Assembly (NCBI RefSeq): GCF_000001735.4
Contig: NC_003071.7
Location: 2,057,001 to 2,121,000 of the forward strand
Length of the DNA stretch: 64,000 bases
Direction: 5' to 3'
DNA from: Arabidopsis thaliana
Taxonomy: Eukaryota; Streptophyta; Magnoliopsida; Brassicales; Brassicaceae
The number at the start of each line of letters is the position of its first letter. Position 1 is the stretch's first letter. Below the pieces are notes generated by a model that saw nothing but the letters and a program-made list of their open reading frames with translations, ran no database searches and was not told where the DNA came from. A program made the position numbers and the translations under genes. Positions 11,952-23,283 of this stretch are shown piece by piece.

Positions 11952-12289
11952 TCTTGGAGATCCCTTACTTTGTCGAGAATCAAGATAACTCAATAGAAAG
12001 AAAAGCTTACTATCGTTTTTTAATCAGTTAATTGTTTCAAAGTTATGATTAGGCTTAAGACACTTTCTCAGGCTTTAATCTGTTGAAAGAGTGACAATAT
12101 TATATGTTTGTATCATCTGTGAATTACTGAGAATACTAATTCAGCTAAGACCTTATTGAACATTTATTTGACTTGTAATTATATGATAGTGCTTGTGTTG
12201 CTAAGAGAGGCCTTATTGAACATTTAATTTGAGACTGTAACTCTTTAAAAGTGTTACTCTTTAGTAGTATCTGAATGGCACACACAAGT

Positions 12290-12510
12290 CTTATGATAGG
12301 TTTCGACAATAAACATCTCGATACAGCAACTACAAAGGGGAGTGTCTATGTTACGTGTGACAACAACGAGTGGTGCAAAACGGCAAATAAGCCTTTGCCT
12401 TCATTGACATTCTTCATCATACGCTAACTCTGATAGCTTTCTGTCAAACTTGGGTTTGTTGAGGCGGCATGGCCTTTTCGGTAATCCTCACCGGAGATGA
12501 AATACAGGGT
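12290..12510 (-). pseudogene. PGR5 pseudogene fragment A, downstream of OXR2
   Basis: 12349-12505 aligns with 24450-24610 of the intact PGR5 gene, for example AATAAGCCTTTGCCTTCATT and the CCGGAGATG block. It corresponds to the N-terminal half of exon 1 read on the - strand, with substitutions and indels that break the frame. 12297-12350 matches 24105-24160, the sequence just past the PGR5 3' end, so exon 2 and the intron are deleted here. It sits just 3' of OXR2, in the place intact PGR5 occupies beside the OXR2 relic. Confidence 0.8.
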
Positions 12511-12584
12511 ACCAAAAGTTTATGATCCTTGTGTTGTACAGTGAAAGAATGATGCGTTGTTGTCTCCACACTTCAGCCAGTTTA

Positions 12585-12860
12585 GCCGAGACTTCTGTCA
12601 AAAAAACTTCTCCTCAACACTAGCAAAATGGTTCCATGTTACGGTAGCAACATCAACCTCTGCAAAATTATCGGATGTTGGAGTTATAAGAGCTCTGTTT
12701 TGAGCAGCACATAACTCTGCGTAAGCCTCTTTTGCTTTCTTTGGAATGTCACCATACTTCTCTTTATTTAGAGGACGCAGTGTGAATTTGAGTTTCTTGT
12801 GGAACAAGAGAAGCGTAGAACGGTAGTACTTGTTGGACCATTACAGAAAATTAGGGCAGG
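12585..12860 (-). pseudogene. LINE fragment (linker before reverse transcriptase)
   Basis: On the - strand, 12807-12598 translates to a 69-residue piece containing NKEKYGDIPKKAKEAYAEL and WNHFASVEEKFF. This pattern is typical of the segment between endonuclease and reverse transcriptase in Brassicaceae LINEs. No RT or endonuclease motif follows within the window, so it is an isolated scrap. It lies between two PGR5-derived fragments. Confidence 0.6.
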
Positions 12861-13759
12861 TCCGCTAGGTAAGAGAATTATTTGAACTTTTATGAGAGGA
12901 AATAATTCAAGCATTATAATCAGATGTCTAAATGATTATACAAACAATAACTGTCTTTAGAGTTTGTCTTTCTCTAGATAGATACACTTCATCCAGTAGC
13001 CTTATGAGGCAAGACTAGTGGAGATTTTGGTCTTAGGTGATCAATTTGTATTCCGACCAAAGCTAAGCAGCCCAGAGTCAGAGAACAACCAAATTATAAC
13101 ACTAAAGCATGCACCTAAAGAGAATCTAAAAACGCATCTGTTTGGGGATTCCTCAACCGTTGTTAAACGAAATGGTACCACTTGGTGTAGTCATGCTCAC
13201 CGATCAGTATATTCCATGTTAAAGCTACTCACGCATGACTAAGGTACATGCGATCATTGTAAGAGAGGAGCAGAGTATTAAAGGAGTTGTCTCCAAGAAA
13301 TCAAAGATCTAAAGCTATAAAATAAATAAATAAAAGTATAAAAAAAATGGGGAAGCAGAATAACACCTTAAAACTATATTAAAACGTAAAGTAAATAGTA
13401 TGTTGCGACTATAGAAATGAAGGAGTATATAGAAGAGGAGGGACGCAGCCCTAAACCAGGGAGAATGGAAGTTTAAGAAAAGGCCCACCGATCGATGGAC
13501 AGGCCCAATCGATCGGGGGTCCAACATATTTGCACTGGTTGGTACGGTTTCTTCATGGAAAGAGCCAGTAATTGGATCTTCTCTTCTTAAGCTGTATATT
13601 GGTCCATTTCGTCTTCATAATGCTCACTTTAGTTCCACAAGTCCGAAATCCTAAAAAAAACCTTATTTACACGAGGAATGATTTGTTCCTTAATAAAAGA
13701 CTCAATAAAACAATTAAAAAACACTCCATAATATGTTAAAAATATCACTTAACATGTAC
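12861..13759. other. Intergenic sequence, no gene recognised
   Basis: Short frames occur (13018-13242 + and 13315-13527 -) but match nothing I recognise. The palindromic motif CGATCGATGG / CCAATCGATCGGG occurs twice near 13488-13516. No terminal repeats or target duplications were found. Confidence 0.4.
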
Positions 13760-13966
13760 CTATGTGACTGAGAAAACCAATCGATTTACAAAAGTCAGTG
13801 ATCACCTGAGAGAACAAAAATACATTTCCACAAAACTTATGGACTTTGCTTCTCTAACTAGTTCTTAAGAAACCTATGAGTGTAAGGCAATGGCTTTTCC
13901 TCTGAGCTGATTAAATCTCTTCTTGCCTACTATGTTGTGTGTGACAACGACAAGAGGTGTAGAAAT
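13760..13966 (-). pseudogene. PGR5 pseudogene fragment B (start of exon 2, intron, end of exon 1)
   Basis: CCAATCGATTT at 13777 through about 13960 aligns with 24280-24470 of the intact gene. It covers the beginning of exon 2, the single intron and the end of exon 1 (shared block GAGTGTAAGGCAATGGCTTT). The intron is retained, so the copy arose at DNA level. Its left edge, CTATGTGACTGAGAAAA, matches 23985-24000, sequence beyond the PGR5 3' end, so an internal deletion removed the rest of exon 2. Fragments A and B overlap only at the GTGTGACAAC block and lie in the opposite order to the intact gene, so they derive from separate events or a rearrangement. Confidence 0.78.
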
Positions 13967-14170
13967 CCTATTTAATCAGATATTGTTTGTATGAGCTTTT
14001 TATCTAAAATTGTATCCTAATAATTTAATAGATTATTGGAAAAATACAATTATATTCAAAAATATATATGCAAATTTACCCCTAAAATTTGTTAAACAAA
14101 TAAATTTATTATAAAAATCTTTACAAAAATCTATATCATTAGTGTAAGCTTATATAATAACAAAAACTCT

Positions 14171-14243
14171 GCTGTAGCACAATGGCTATATGCTCTAACA
14201 ATCTATTTGATCCTTGCACATTCCGGGTTCAAAGCCCGACAGC
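14171..14243 (+). repeat. tRNA-like sequence (SINE head or tRNA pseudogene), 73 nt
   Basis: The 5' GCTGT can pair with the 3' ACAGC. A 4-bp stem around TTCAAAG (CGGG/CCCG) forms a T-arm. TAGCACAATGG fits the internal promoter A box and GGTTCAAAGCC resembles the B box. The anticodon arm is not canonical, so I do not assign an isotype. A related copy is at 18146-18224. A tRNA-derived SINE is the best explanation, but no poly(A) tail or target duplication was identified. Confidence 0.5.
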
Positions 14244-14299
14244 GGATTGTGTAACAATTATAGGCGATTTGTATTTGTTCGTACGCCTTCGTCCCTCTC

Positions 14300-15420
14300 T
14301 TCAGCAAACGATATTACTTGAAGTGTATAAACGAAGTTTGGAAGTGGAGAAAACTGTGCCCTAACTTTTTGGGTTTAGATTTAAGTTTCAGTACTCCACG
14401 TATTTTTTATATATGTTTGGTCTTTTGTCAAAAACGGAAATAATGTTTTTGTCAAAAAGAAAAGAAAAGGAAAAGCAATATGTGAGGGCGTTTAGTAGGA
14501 GTCGGCACAAAGCAAATATCCTAAAAATTAGTAATATTTGGTATTCGATTTGTTTTAACCGAATGATTAATTTTATGATTTGTTTTGATCCGAAAATTAC
14601 TGAATATCTTAAGATTCGAATATCCAGAATTTTTTAATGATATTTTCGGATACCTATTTTGATACATCTAAATATTTTCTCTAAAAAAACTGTTTGACCT
14701 GGTTTCAAAATAAGTTCCAAAAAACATAACATAACCATTTTTGACATCACCGATCAAGAAAAAGCCATCAAATTAATTCCAAAAATCAAAATCCGCCATT
14801 AAGATGAAAGAAAAATGATTATATTAACATCTTAACATAAAAACATAAGGTATCCAAAGAACAAAAAACTGAAGTTATATACCAATACAAACCGAAAATA
14901 TATAAATATACAACCTATATTATGATATTCATATATATACATAACTATATTCTAATATATATATATATATATAATACGGATCAAAGCGGATATTCAACTT
15001 TTGAAAAATCAATACTTGTTATTTGCATCAATTTTTACGAATATTATATTTTTCTATTTGCTTTGCTTCAAAACCTTACAGATATTCAGATTTTTCAAAT
15101 CAAATCGAATCGAATACCGAGTCAAAGCGGATCTAACGAATATTTTACTCAGGCATTAAGGATTCGAACTAGATTTAAAAAAATAGAGGAAAATATTAAG
15201 TTATTTATTGTCTGTTTCTAGCTTCCCCAAACTTTTTTTTCTTTACCACTTCCGCCTGAATTTGGTATGAGATAGTAGTAAGTAAATTGGGCGCACAATG
15301 AATTCATGAGGGTAAAAAGAAGAGAGATGACATAGTTTGAGAAGAATCAGAAACTCGCAACAAAGAAGAAGAGAAATTCTTTGTTCTCAGGAAGAGAAAA
15401 CAAACGAAGAAGAATAGAGT
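14300..15420. other. Intergenic AT-rich sequence
   Basis: No gene seen. 14520-15180 has recurring GGTATTCGA, CGAATATC and TCGAATCGAATACCG motifs in both orientations, typical of degraded hAT-type DNA transposons, plus a TA dinucleotide run near 14955-14974. Ends could not be defined. Confidence 0.4.
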
Positions 15421-15422
15421 CT

Positions 15423-16547
15423 AAGAAGATCCATATACTTCACGAAATCGTCGAAGAAATCATAGTGAAGCTTCCGGTAAAATCTCTCATCAGATTCCAA
15501 TCAGTGTCAAAACACTAGAGAACTCTGATCACGTCCAAAGATTTCGAGGTAAGACATGTCTCATCAGAAAACACAATCTCCAAAACTCCTTTTTGTCTGT
15601 GATGATTTGGTAAATCATCCAGACAACGCTCTGTTTTTTAAGACAATGGCCTTGGAGTTGGAGACCACGTCTGCTTCTGTTGAAACTAAAGAGTGTTTGG
15701 AATTCCAAGAGTTCAAAGGGTTTCTCGACATCTCCGAGAGCTGCGATGGCCTTGTCTGCATTTACGTGCACAACACTCCGTCTAGCGAAAATTCAAAAAT
15801 TTCTTATAGACTATCGGGGGATAGAACCAGTTCCATTCACATTATTTACTCGTTTTGGATTTGGTAAAGACTGCGTTACGGGGAGGTATAAACTAGTTTG
15901 GCTGTAAGAAGAAGGTAAGATGCGAGGTTTTGGATTTAGAGGAAAAAAATTGGAGATTCGTGAATACTACTCCTCTTGATCACCATCACATCTTGTTTGA
16001 TCAATGACCAGTATTTGCAAACGGATCACTTCACTGGCTCACAGGAGATGAAGAGGGAGATCCAACAAGAGAAACAAAACTCGTAGTTTTCGATATTCAC
16101 ACAGAGATGTTTCAAGTCATCCAAACACCGCCTTTTATTACACGTAATGTCTCTGCTGACAAGATTGGTTTATGCAATCTTGATGGTCGTCTCTGTATCT
16201 CTGAGTTGAAGAAAGATTGCAAGCAAGAGTTTTGGTGGAGAGTTGAAGACAACAACAACACATGGGAAAAGATCTTCTCGGTTGATTTGCATTCTACTTC
16301 CACTTGGTTTGGTGGTATCACCTCGCGGCCTCTCACGCCTTTAACCATTTCCAAGGACACCAATAAAGTTATCCTCTCACTTACGTCTCAAGAAAGACTC
16401 GTCGCCTTTGATCTTGATCCTGACTCAATGGTTTATCATTTGTATTTCTCTGGTTACTATGGCTTAGCTGTTCCTTATTTGCCAAGTTTTTTTATCTCCA
16501 TTCAAACTTTAACTGAGATCTCATCCTATTTCCAAGATGTTGCATGA
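15423..16547 (+). pseudogene. F-box protein with F-box-associated domain, disrupted
   Basis: Frames in order along the + strand reconstruct an F-box protein that would recruit substrates to SCF ubiquitin ligases. An N-terminal F-box includes [18 protein letters not shown] (from 15423). Then comes an F-box-associated domain: [59 protein letters not shown] and [15 protein letters not shown]. The Trp codon after SVSKH is TAG (15516-15518). The frame shifts at about 15555, 15785 and 15905, and another stop lies at about 16003. The longest intact piece is the C-terminal 16107-16547. Gene models may avoid the lesions with introns, but the F-box stop alone argues for a pseudogene. Confidence 0.75.
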
Positions 16548-17096
16548 AAAATGAAGAATATTGAAGTTATCTGATTAGGTTTGTGGTATGAAACTCTTTT
16601 CTAATCTTTATTCTTCCACGTTAATTGTTCAAAACTCCACGTTACCTGATTGGTTTGAGATATGAAACTCTTTGGTCTCTCTGTATAGTTTTGTCTTTGA
16701 TATGTTCTGTTCTTAATTGTTTTGATATAATATGTTGATGTCAATTGTAAAAGATTGTTTACATATATATATATATATATCTATTACAAACTTTTTATTT
16801 CATCTAACAAAATATTTTCTATTTATTATTAGAAAATTGAAATTAATTACCTCTAAAAGTAGTTACTGTTCGATTAACTTTGGTGATCTATATTATAACT
16901 GGTGTGACATTCCATCAAATTGAAAAATGATATTATATTGATAAATTTTTTTTGTTCTTTTAGGATTTCGGAAAGAAAAAAAAAATAATATCAAAGAAAC
17001 GACCACTTTATGTATTATAATACAAATGTAATATATGTAGTGGAAAGTGCAGTCCACTAAAGCTACGTCACTTTTTATGGCAAATATCATCTGAGT

Positions 17097-17981
17097 GTGT
17101 CGGTATCGGAGAACTTACGAAAAAGAGGTATACTTTGTGACAAGGGTTATGTTAAGTGTGGTGCTCCAAAGGAAACAATCAATCACACACTTTTTCAATG
17201 CTATCCTGCAAAGCAGATTTGGGCCCTTTCTCAAATTCCATCGGCATCAGGAATTTTTCCTACAAATTCAATTTTTACGAATTTGGATCATTTCTTTTGG
17301 AGAATTCCTTCAGGCATCGATTCGGTTCTTTATCCATGGATAATTTGGTATATCTCGAAAGCAAGAAATGAAAAAGTATTTGAAAATGTGGATAAAGATC
17401 CGAAGGAGATTTTGCTTTTAGCGGAAAAAGATGTCCAATTGTGGCAGGAGGCTCAAGTTGAGTTTCATACTGAAAGTCATGGTTCTTTGAATTTAGAAAC
17501 TCCAATTCGGGTTAGGGATTTATCACAAGATTCACCTTTTTCTGGATTTTGGTGTTTTATTGATAGATCTTGGAAAGCAAGTGATCAGTTCTCAGGAACA
17601 GGATGGTTCTGTCTATCATCTCTTGGAGAGTCGCCAACAATGGGAGCCACTAACGTTCGTAGAAGTCTTTCCCCCCTACATACCGAAGTGGAAGCTCTTC
17701 TTTGGGCGATGAAGTGTATAAATGGAGCAGATAACCAGGACGTAGCTTTTTTTACAGACTGTTCAGACTTGGTGAAGATGGTGTCTTCCCCAACCGAATG
17801 GCCGACATTTTCAGTGTATTTAGAGGAGTTGCAGAACAACAGGGAAGAATTCACAAATTTTTCTTTATCTTTAATTTCTCGTAGTGCAAATGTAAACACG
17901 GATAAATTGGCACGAAAAATTCGTACCGAATCACATCATGTCACATATGTAAACAATATCCCTCGGGATTGGTTCTTTTGA
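17097..17981 (+). CDS. LINE-derived zinc-binding and RNase H-like domain, 294 aa open frame
   Basis: The N-terminus carries the end of a reverse-transcriptase zinc-binding region (LCDKGYVKCGAPKETINH, LFQC). The C-terminal half is an RNase H-like fold of the RVT_3 type, with candidate acidic residues in FIDRSW, HTEVEALLWAM and FFTDCSDLV and the terminal RSANVNTDKLAR motif. Such modules form the 3' end of plant LINE ORF2. The frame is uninterrupted for 294 codons and is followed by TTGACAAAAAAAAAAC, an apparent poly(A) remnant, so this is a 5'-truncated LINE insertion. No endonuclease or RT core precedes it. Whether it is expressed cannot be told; the long open frame is notable among so many dead elements. 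Confidence 0.7.
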   Translation: MSVSENLRKRGILCDKGYVKCGAPKETINHTLFQCYPAKQIWALSQIPSASGIFPTNSIFTNLDHFFWRIPSGIDSVLYPWIIWYISKARNEKVFENVDKDPKEILLLAEKDVQLWQEAQVEFHTESHGSLNLETPIRVRDLSQDSPFSGFWCFIDRSWKASDQFSGTGWFCLSSLGESPTMGATNVRRSLSPLHTEVEALLWAMKCINGADNQDVAFFTDCSDLVKMVSSPTEWPTFSVYLEELQNNREEFTNFSLSLISRSANVNTDKLARKIRTESHHVTYVNNIPRDWFF

Positions 17982-18145
17982 GTTCTAATCTATATCGGTT
18001 GACAAAAAAAAAACAAATCTAATATTTAAAATATAAAAGATTATGTATGTAACCCTATAATATGTAACAAAATCTTAATTTGAAATAAAATATTCATATA
18101 CATCTAAATTTATACATTCTAAATTCATATAATATCAAAAGATTT

Positions 18146-18224
18146 GCTGTAGCACTTTGGTTAAATCTCATCATCTAGATCCTTTTACATTTGGCTGTGA
18201 ATTCCGGGTTCAAATTCCGGCAGC
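18146..18224 (+). repeat. tRNA-like sequence, second copy, 79 nt
   Basis: It shares GCTGTAGCAC at the 5' end and a GGTTCAAATTCCGGCAGC 3' end with 14171-14243, again closing a GCTG/CAGC acceptor-like stem. Upstream A/T-rich sequence (ATAATATCAAAAGA) is also similar in both copies, so more than the tRNA-like part is shared. A tRNA-derived SINE family is likely. Confidence 0.5.
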
Positions 18225-18307
18225 GGAAAGCTTTTTTGTTTGAAATTCGTTAAAATGTTACCTTAAACTTCAAAAAAATTTCCACTCTTAATAGTTTTGA
18301 TGTTACT

Positions 18308-18631
18308 TGATACAAATAACTTTCCGGTTCACTGTAAAATTAATTCCGATTAAGAATAAATCCCTGATTACAATGATCAATCGATGTTCATAAAACACTC
18401 AAGGATCTGCTAGTCTCGATGTGAGATATCTAGCTTAGAAAAGTTCTTAGAGATTTTAGATTTTACAGATTAATTGATAAAAGAGAAAGATGAGCTGAAC
18501 ATTGCTCATATAGAAGGGCCTAACGGCATGTTTGAGTCTGCCACTCCTCACTCGACACGAGTCAGCCTCTTATTTATTCCTTCTTCCACTTGATTTCGCA
18601 CGTGTGACCTCCCACGTGTGGTTCTGTAACA
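18308..18631 (-). repeat. Gypsy 3' LTR
   Basis: 324 bp with the terminal TG/CA dinucleotides. It contains two CACGTG-type motifs (GCACGTGTGA and CCCACGTGTGG) near the right end, also present in the other LTR. The polypurine tract adjoins it. Confidence 0.95.
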
Positions 18632-18649
18632 CATCTCCCCCCTCTCCAG

Positions 18650-19330
18650 AACCTTGACCTCAAGGTTATCAAGTAGAAAACTGTGGAAACTTCTTCTGAA
18701 GATCAAACAGAAACTCCCAAGTAGCCTCCTCCACTGGTTCATTAACCCACTTCACTAACACTTTTGTCACTGCTTTGCCCTGGCGCTTGACCATCTGCCT
18801 CTCCAAAATCACATCAGGTTCTCTCTCAAAGACATCAGATAACACCGAAGTAGGTGTGTTGAAGTTGTCACAGTACCAACCAACACCCGTAATTGTGACA
18901 CATGAAACACCGGATGCACTTGTGAGTTAGCCGGCAATTGAAGCTTATAAGCAACCTCACCGCAACGGTCAATGACCTTATAAGGACCAAAGTATTTAGG
19001 AGACAACTTCTGGGTACTTCGCATCACCACAGATTGTTGCCTATAGGGCTGAAGCTTCACAAACACATAATCTCCAACTTCAAATTCTCTCTCAGTTATG
19101 TGTTGATCAGCCAATTGTTTCATTCTGTGTTGAGCTCTCATCAAATGAAACTTAAGAAACAAGATCATGCTCTCCCTCTCCTGCATTGAACGGGCAACCA
19201 CTGCAACTTTTGATTCACCCGGCAAATAAGGCAAATGCAGTGGAGGAGGTTGACCATAAACAGCTTCATAAGGTGTCATAGTACTGTGTGATAATTGGTG
19301 TTGTACCAATACTCGGCGAGAGCTAACCAC
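18650..19330 (-). pseudogene. Gypsy integrase C-terminus and chromodomain
   Basis: Residues YEAVYGQPPPLHLPY, the FVKLQPYRQQSV region and KLSPKYFGPYKVIDRCG are the C-terminal part of a gypsy integrase. VHPVFHVSQLRVLVG leads into a chromodomain whose remaining part is in another frame at about 18650-18830 (WVNEP, ATWEF). Chromodomains direct integration toward particular chromatin. The frame breaks at about 18840, and again at about 19340 where it should join the integrase core. Confidence 0.8.
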
Positions 19331-19347
19331 CTACTCCATAGCTCAGG

Positions 19348-20523
19348 TCATGCATGGCACATACATCTTAAATAGGTCTCTAGACAGCGGTTGACCACCT
19401 TAGTTTGCCCATCTCTTTGAGGATGGTAAGCCATTGTCATTTTGAGTTCAACACCTTGAAGTGTAAAAAATTCCCTCCAAAAAGCACTCGTGAATACAGC
19501 ATCTCTGTCACTTACAATCGAACTAGGACAACCATGGAGCTTAAAGACATTGTCGAGGTAAGCCTGAGCCACAGTCATAGCACTGTAAGGATGAGCAAGA
19601 GCGATGAAATGAGCAGCTTTACTGAGTCGATCCACAACCACCATGATCACTGTTTTCCCATTCGAAAGAGGTAACCCATCTATGAAATCCATAGATACAT
19701 CACTCCAAATGCGGTCTGGAATTGGCAAAGGTTGCAACAACCCAGGAGAGGCAGCATTATCACTTTTACACTGTTGACAAGTACCACAGCTTCTGATGAA
19801 TGCCTGAATATCCTTCACCATGCTTTTCCAGTAAAACAACCCTTTCACCCGTTGATGTGTGACTTCTTTACCCGAGTGTCCACCCATTCCAGAGCAATGC
19901 AACCATCTCAAAATAGTATCCTTAATTCCACTGTTATTTGGAACCACAATCTTATTCTTGCGTCTTAACACTCCTTGACTCCAAGTATAGTGTTTCTTAC
20001 TGTCAGCCTGCTGTTGTAGAATTGTGATAATTCCTTGAATATCCCCATCTGTCACATAACCAGCTTGAATCTCTTTTAGTAAATCACACTCGACCACAGA
20101 TAGAGCCATGTGCAGAACTTCAGACCCCTCTACACGTGACAAAGCATCGGCCACCAGATTCTCTTTGCCTTGCTTGTACTGTATTTCATAATCAAATTCC
20201 AACAGTTTAGGTAACCATTGCTGTTGGATGGGAGTGTTGAGCCTTTGTTCCAGCAAATACTTCAGGCTTCTTTGATCTGTCTTAATGATAAAGTGGCTAG
20301 AAATCAAGTAATGCCTCCACTTCCTCACAACAAAGATCACTGCCAATAACTCTTTTTCATAAATGGACAGATGCAATTGTTTCCCTTTCAACTGCCTACT
20401 GATGAAAGCCAATGGGTGTCCTTCTTGCATTAACACTGCACCAATGCCATGACCACACGCATCCATTTCTACTACGAACTGCTTATCAAATTGAGGTAGA
20501 GCTAACACCGGAGTGTTGCACAT
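19348..20523 (-). pseudogene. Gypsy RNase H and integrase core
   Basis: The N-terminal part is RNase H (VVEMDACGHGIGAVL, YEKELLAVIF, TDQRSLKYLLEQ, VADALSR). Next come the integrase HHCC zinc-binding region (GHSGKEVTHQRVKGLFYW, CGTCQQC) and the catalytic core with DVSMDFIDGLP and IVSDRDAVFTS. The third catalytic acid is lost: the usual Glu in the GQT-E-VVNRCLE motif is Lys (codon at 19399-19401), so this copy cannot catalyse integration. The frame ends at 19348 and connects upstream only through a frameshift near 20510. Confidence 0.9.
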
Positions 20524-21560
20524 GTGTCCTTAAGGTTTTGAAAAGCAAGCTGAACTTCAGTAGTCCACACGAAGGAATCTGTTTTAGTTAACGCATGGAG
20601 AGGACTTGCAATAGTTCCATAGTTCCTTACAAACCGCCTATAATAACCAGTCAATCCCAAAAAACCACAAAGCTGCTTGAGATTAACAGGAACCGGCCAA
20701 TCCTGAACTGCCTTGATCTTAGCAGGATCCGTGGCAATTCCCTCCCCACTTATGAAATGGCCTAAGTACTCCACTCTTGGAACTGCAAATGCGCATTTAC
20801 TCATCTTGGCAAACAAGTGATGCACTCTCATAACCTCAAACACAGCTTCCAAATGCTTCTTGTGTTCTTCCATTGAAGTACTGTATATTAAGATATCGTC
20901 AAAGAACACCAAAACAAACTTTCTTAAGAATGGTTTGAAAAAGGAGTTCATTAGACTTTGAAAGGAAGCCGGGGCATTAGTAAGGCCAAATGGCATTACC
21001 AAATACTCGTAATGACCATTATGCGTTTTAAAAGCAGTCTTGTGTATATCAAGAGGATCCATGCGAACTTGGTGGTAGCCAGCTCTTAAGTCAATCTTAG
21101 AATACACATTGGAGCCACCTAATTCATCCATCAAATCCTCAATTAATGGTATAGGAAACCTGTCCTTCACAGTCATTCCATTGAGCTCTCTGTAATCTAC
21201 ACAAAGCCTCCACGTGCCATCCTTCTTCTTAACCAAGACCACCGGAGAAGCATATGGACTTGAACTCGCTTGTATCGTCCCACTCGCCAACATATCGTCC
21301 ACAATTTTATCGATTTCATTCTTCTGATGAACAACATAACGGTATGGTCTTTGATTCACCGGATTAGAGTCCTCCAATAATTCTATCTTGTGATCATGTG
21401 GTGCTCTAAAAGGAGGTAAATCTGTAGGCTCTACAAAAATATCAGGAAATTCTGTCACAACCTTCTCTACAAATGACTCCTCTCCCATATCTTTTGTTAA
21501 GGCATTAATAGAACCCAAAACCTGATGTTCTGTATCATCATCTTCTTCAGATTCAACCAC
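20502..21560 (-). pseudogene. Gypsy reverse transcriptase segment
   Basis: 352 codons with the standard RT order: PYRYVVHQKNEIDKIV, SPYASPVVLVKKKDGTWR, LCVDYRELN, DLRAGYHQV, FGLTNAPASFQSLMN, the catalytic LVFFDDILIYS and a thumb region around VEYLGHFISG. The catalytic Asp pair is intact. The frame is severed from the upstream gag-protease part by a shift at about 21500-21560, and from RNase H at about 20510. Confidence 0.9.
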
Positions 21561-23251
21561 TTCCTTACATATAACATAGCCAACTGAACCTCTTCTTCTT
21601 GAAGTTTATGTAGTTTTTGTGCCTTGACCTCTCTCACAGACCCTTCCTTAATACCATGCAGCCACACTTTCTGATTACCATATCTGAACTTCATATCCAA
21701 CTGCTTAAAGTCCCAAGAAATTCTTCCCAAAGTTTCCAACCACTGAACTCCCAAAACCATATCCACTCCTTGTAATGGAATCAGCAAAATATCTGAGTGA
21801 AACTGTGTAGTCTGTAACTTCCAAGAGAAATCCACTATCTTCCCATCCACTTTCAACTTCCTACCATCAGCCACTGAGACCCGAGCCAACCCTGCATCCT
21901 GAATCTGACAACCCAACTTAGCCGCCACCTTCGAATCAATGAAGTTATGAGTAGAACCTGAATCAACCAATATAAACAAGGTCTTTTTCCCATAAGCTCC
22001 TTTTACCCGCATAGTCTTGTATCCTGAGATACCTGAAACCGCATTCACTGAAATCTGAGGCATATTCTTCTCTTCTTCACCAGTCAATTCCTCTAACGCA
22101 TCTTCAAACTCTTCATCCACTTCCATACAAAAGAGTTGTTGCTTTTTGTGCACCAAATAATGTTCAGGACTGAACTTCTCATCACAGAAATAACATAAGC
22201 CCTTCGTTCTCCTCTCACTCATTTCCTGTTGAGACAGCTTCCTAGCATTATTTGGTTTAAACTCAGGTTTAGTGTATTGATTCTCCTTGTTGTAATATTT
22301 GTCAGGTGTATTAGAAGCCTCTCTAGGTGACTTCAAAGTACCAGCTGCTCCACTTGTCTTAGGTTGCCAAGGTGTTGAAGAAAGACGCTTAGGATGTGCC
22401 TTCTCATACAGCCTTCCCAAACGAAAACAGTGACGCACCGTTTGTGGTTGAAACATCCTGACATGCATCTGAGTGTCCATTCGCAAACCTGCCAAATAAA
22501 CACTCACCAAATATTCTTCAGAAAGGTTAACCCGAATCTTAATCAACTCAAACTTCTTATGATAATCAACAATGCCATCTGTTTCCTTTAGCTTCTTCAA
22601 CTCAGCCATGGGATCATCACAGTCATCATCAAACCGCTCTCTCAACTACTGAACATAACCAGGCCAATCATACAACACCTCCAAACCTACACCCGACTGC
22701 ATAAAAGAGTGATGCCATGTTGCAGCATGACCATCGAAATGGATAGCAGCCATCTTCACCTTCAGATCTGCATGGGTATAATCAATACCAAAGAACTCCT
22801 CTACCTTGAACAACCATTCTTTGATTCCAGATCCATCAAAACGAGGCAAATCAATCTTACCCAAACGCGTCAAGTTACCATAATTGTTTGGGTTTTCAAA
22901 TCGAACCTGATCATGACGATTTTCCCTTCGCTGATCCTGTTCGTGACGATTGTCTCGTCGTTGATCCTGCTCTGGTCGATTTTCTCATCGGACATCCTGA
23001 AAAACCACTCTATCATCCGTTGAAGTTGATGATCGAGGTAGACTCCGCTCACCACTGGACTGCTCATCCGGCTGTTTCTGAGCTGTAGATCTGCTCATCG
23101 CAGTCATCATATCAGCCAGATTCTTCATCGTCGCTTTGCTATGAGCTTCCATCATCGCCTCCAGCCTCGCCATCCTCTCCTCCATCGGATCCAAACCTTC
23201 CACCTCTTTTCCCTTCTCCTTCGACTCATCATGAAAACGTGTATGAACCAT
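21497..23251 (-). pseudogene. Gypsy gag and protease, interrupted
   Basis: The start is ATG at 23249-23251 (MVHTRFHDESKEKGKEVEG). The early part has a coiled-coil-like stretch, then a stop near 22985, the capsid-like segment with LPRFDGSGIKEWLFKVEEFF (22646-22873) ending in a stop, then 382 codons from 22645. The latter holds a degenerate zinc knuckle (CYFCDEKFSPEHYLV, final Cys lost) and an aspartic protease active site, FILVDSGSTHNFID. Stops and a frameshift mean no intact gag-pol is made. Confidence 0.85.
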
Positions 23252-23283
23252 GACTCCAAGGAAAGACAGAGCTTTGATACCTT

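Noticed and set aside
14171..14243. Functional tRNA gene
   Set aside because: The acceptor stem has only five pairs and the anticodon arm does not fold properly; a second divergent copy exists.
15529..15907. Several overlapping 75-103 codon frames as separate small genes
   Set aside because: They are pieces and shadows of one frameshifted F-box gene.
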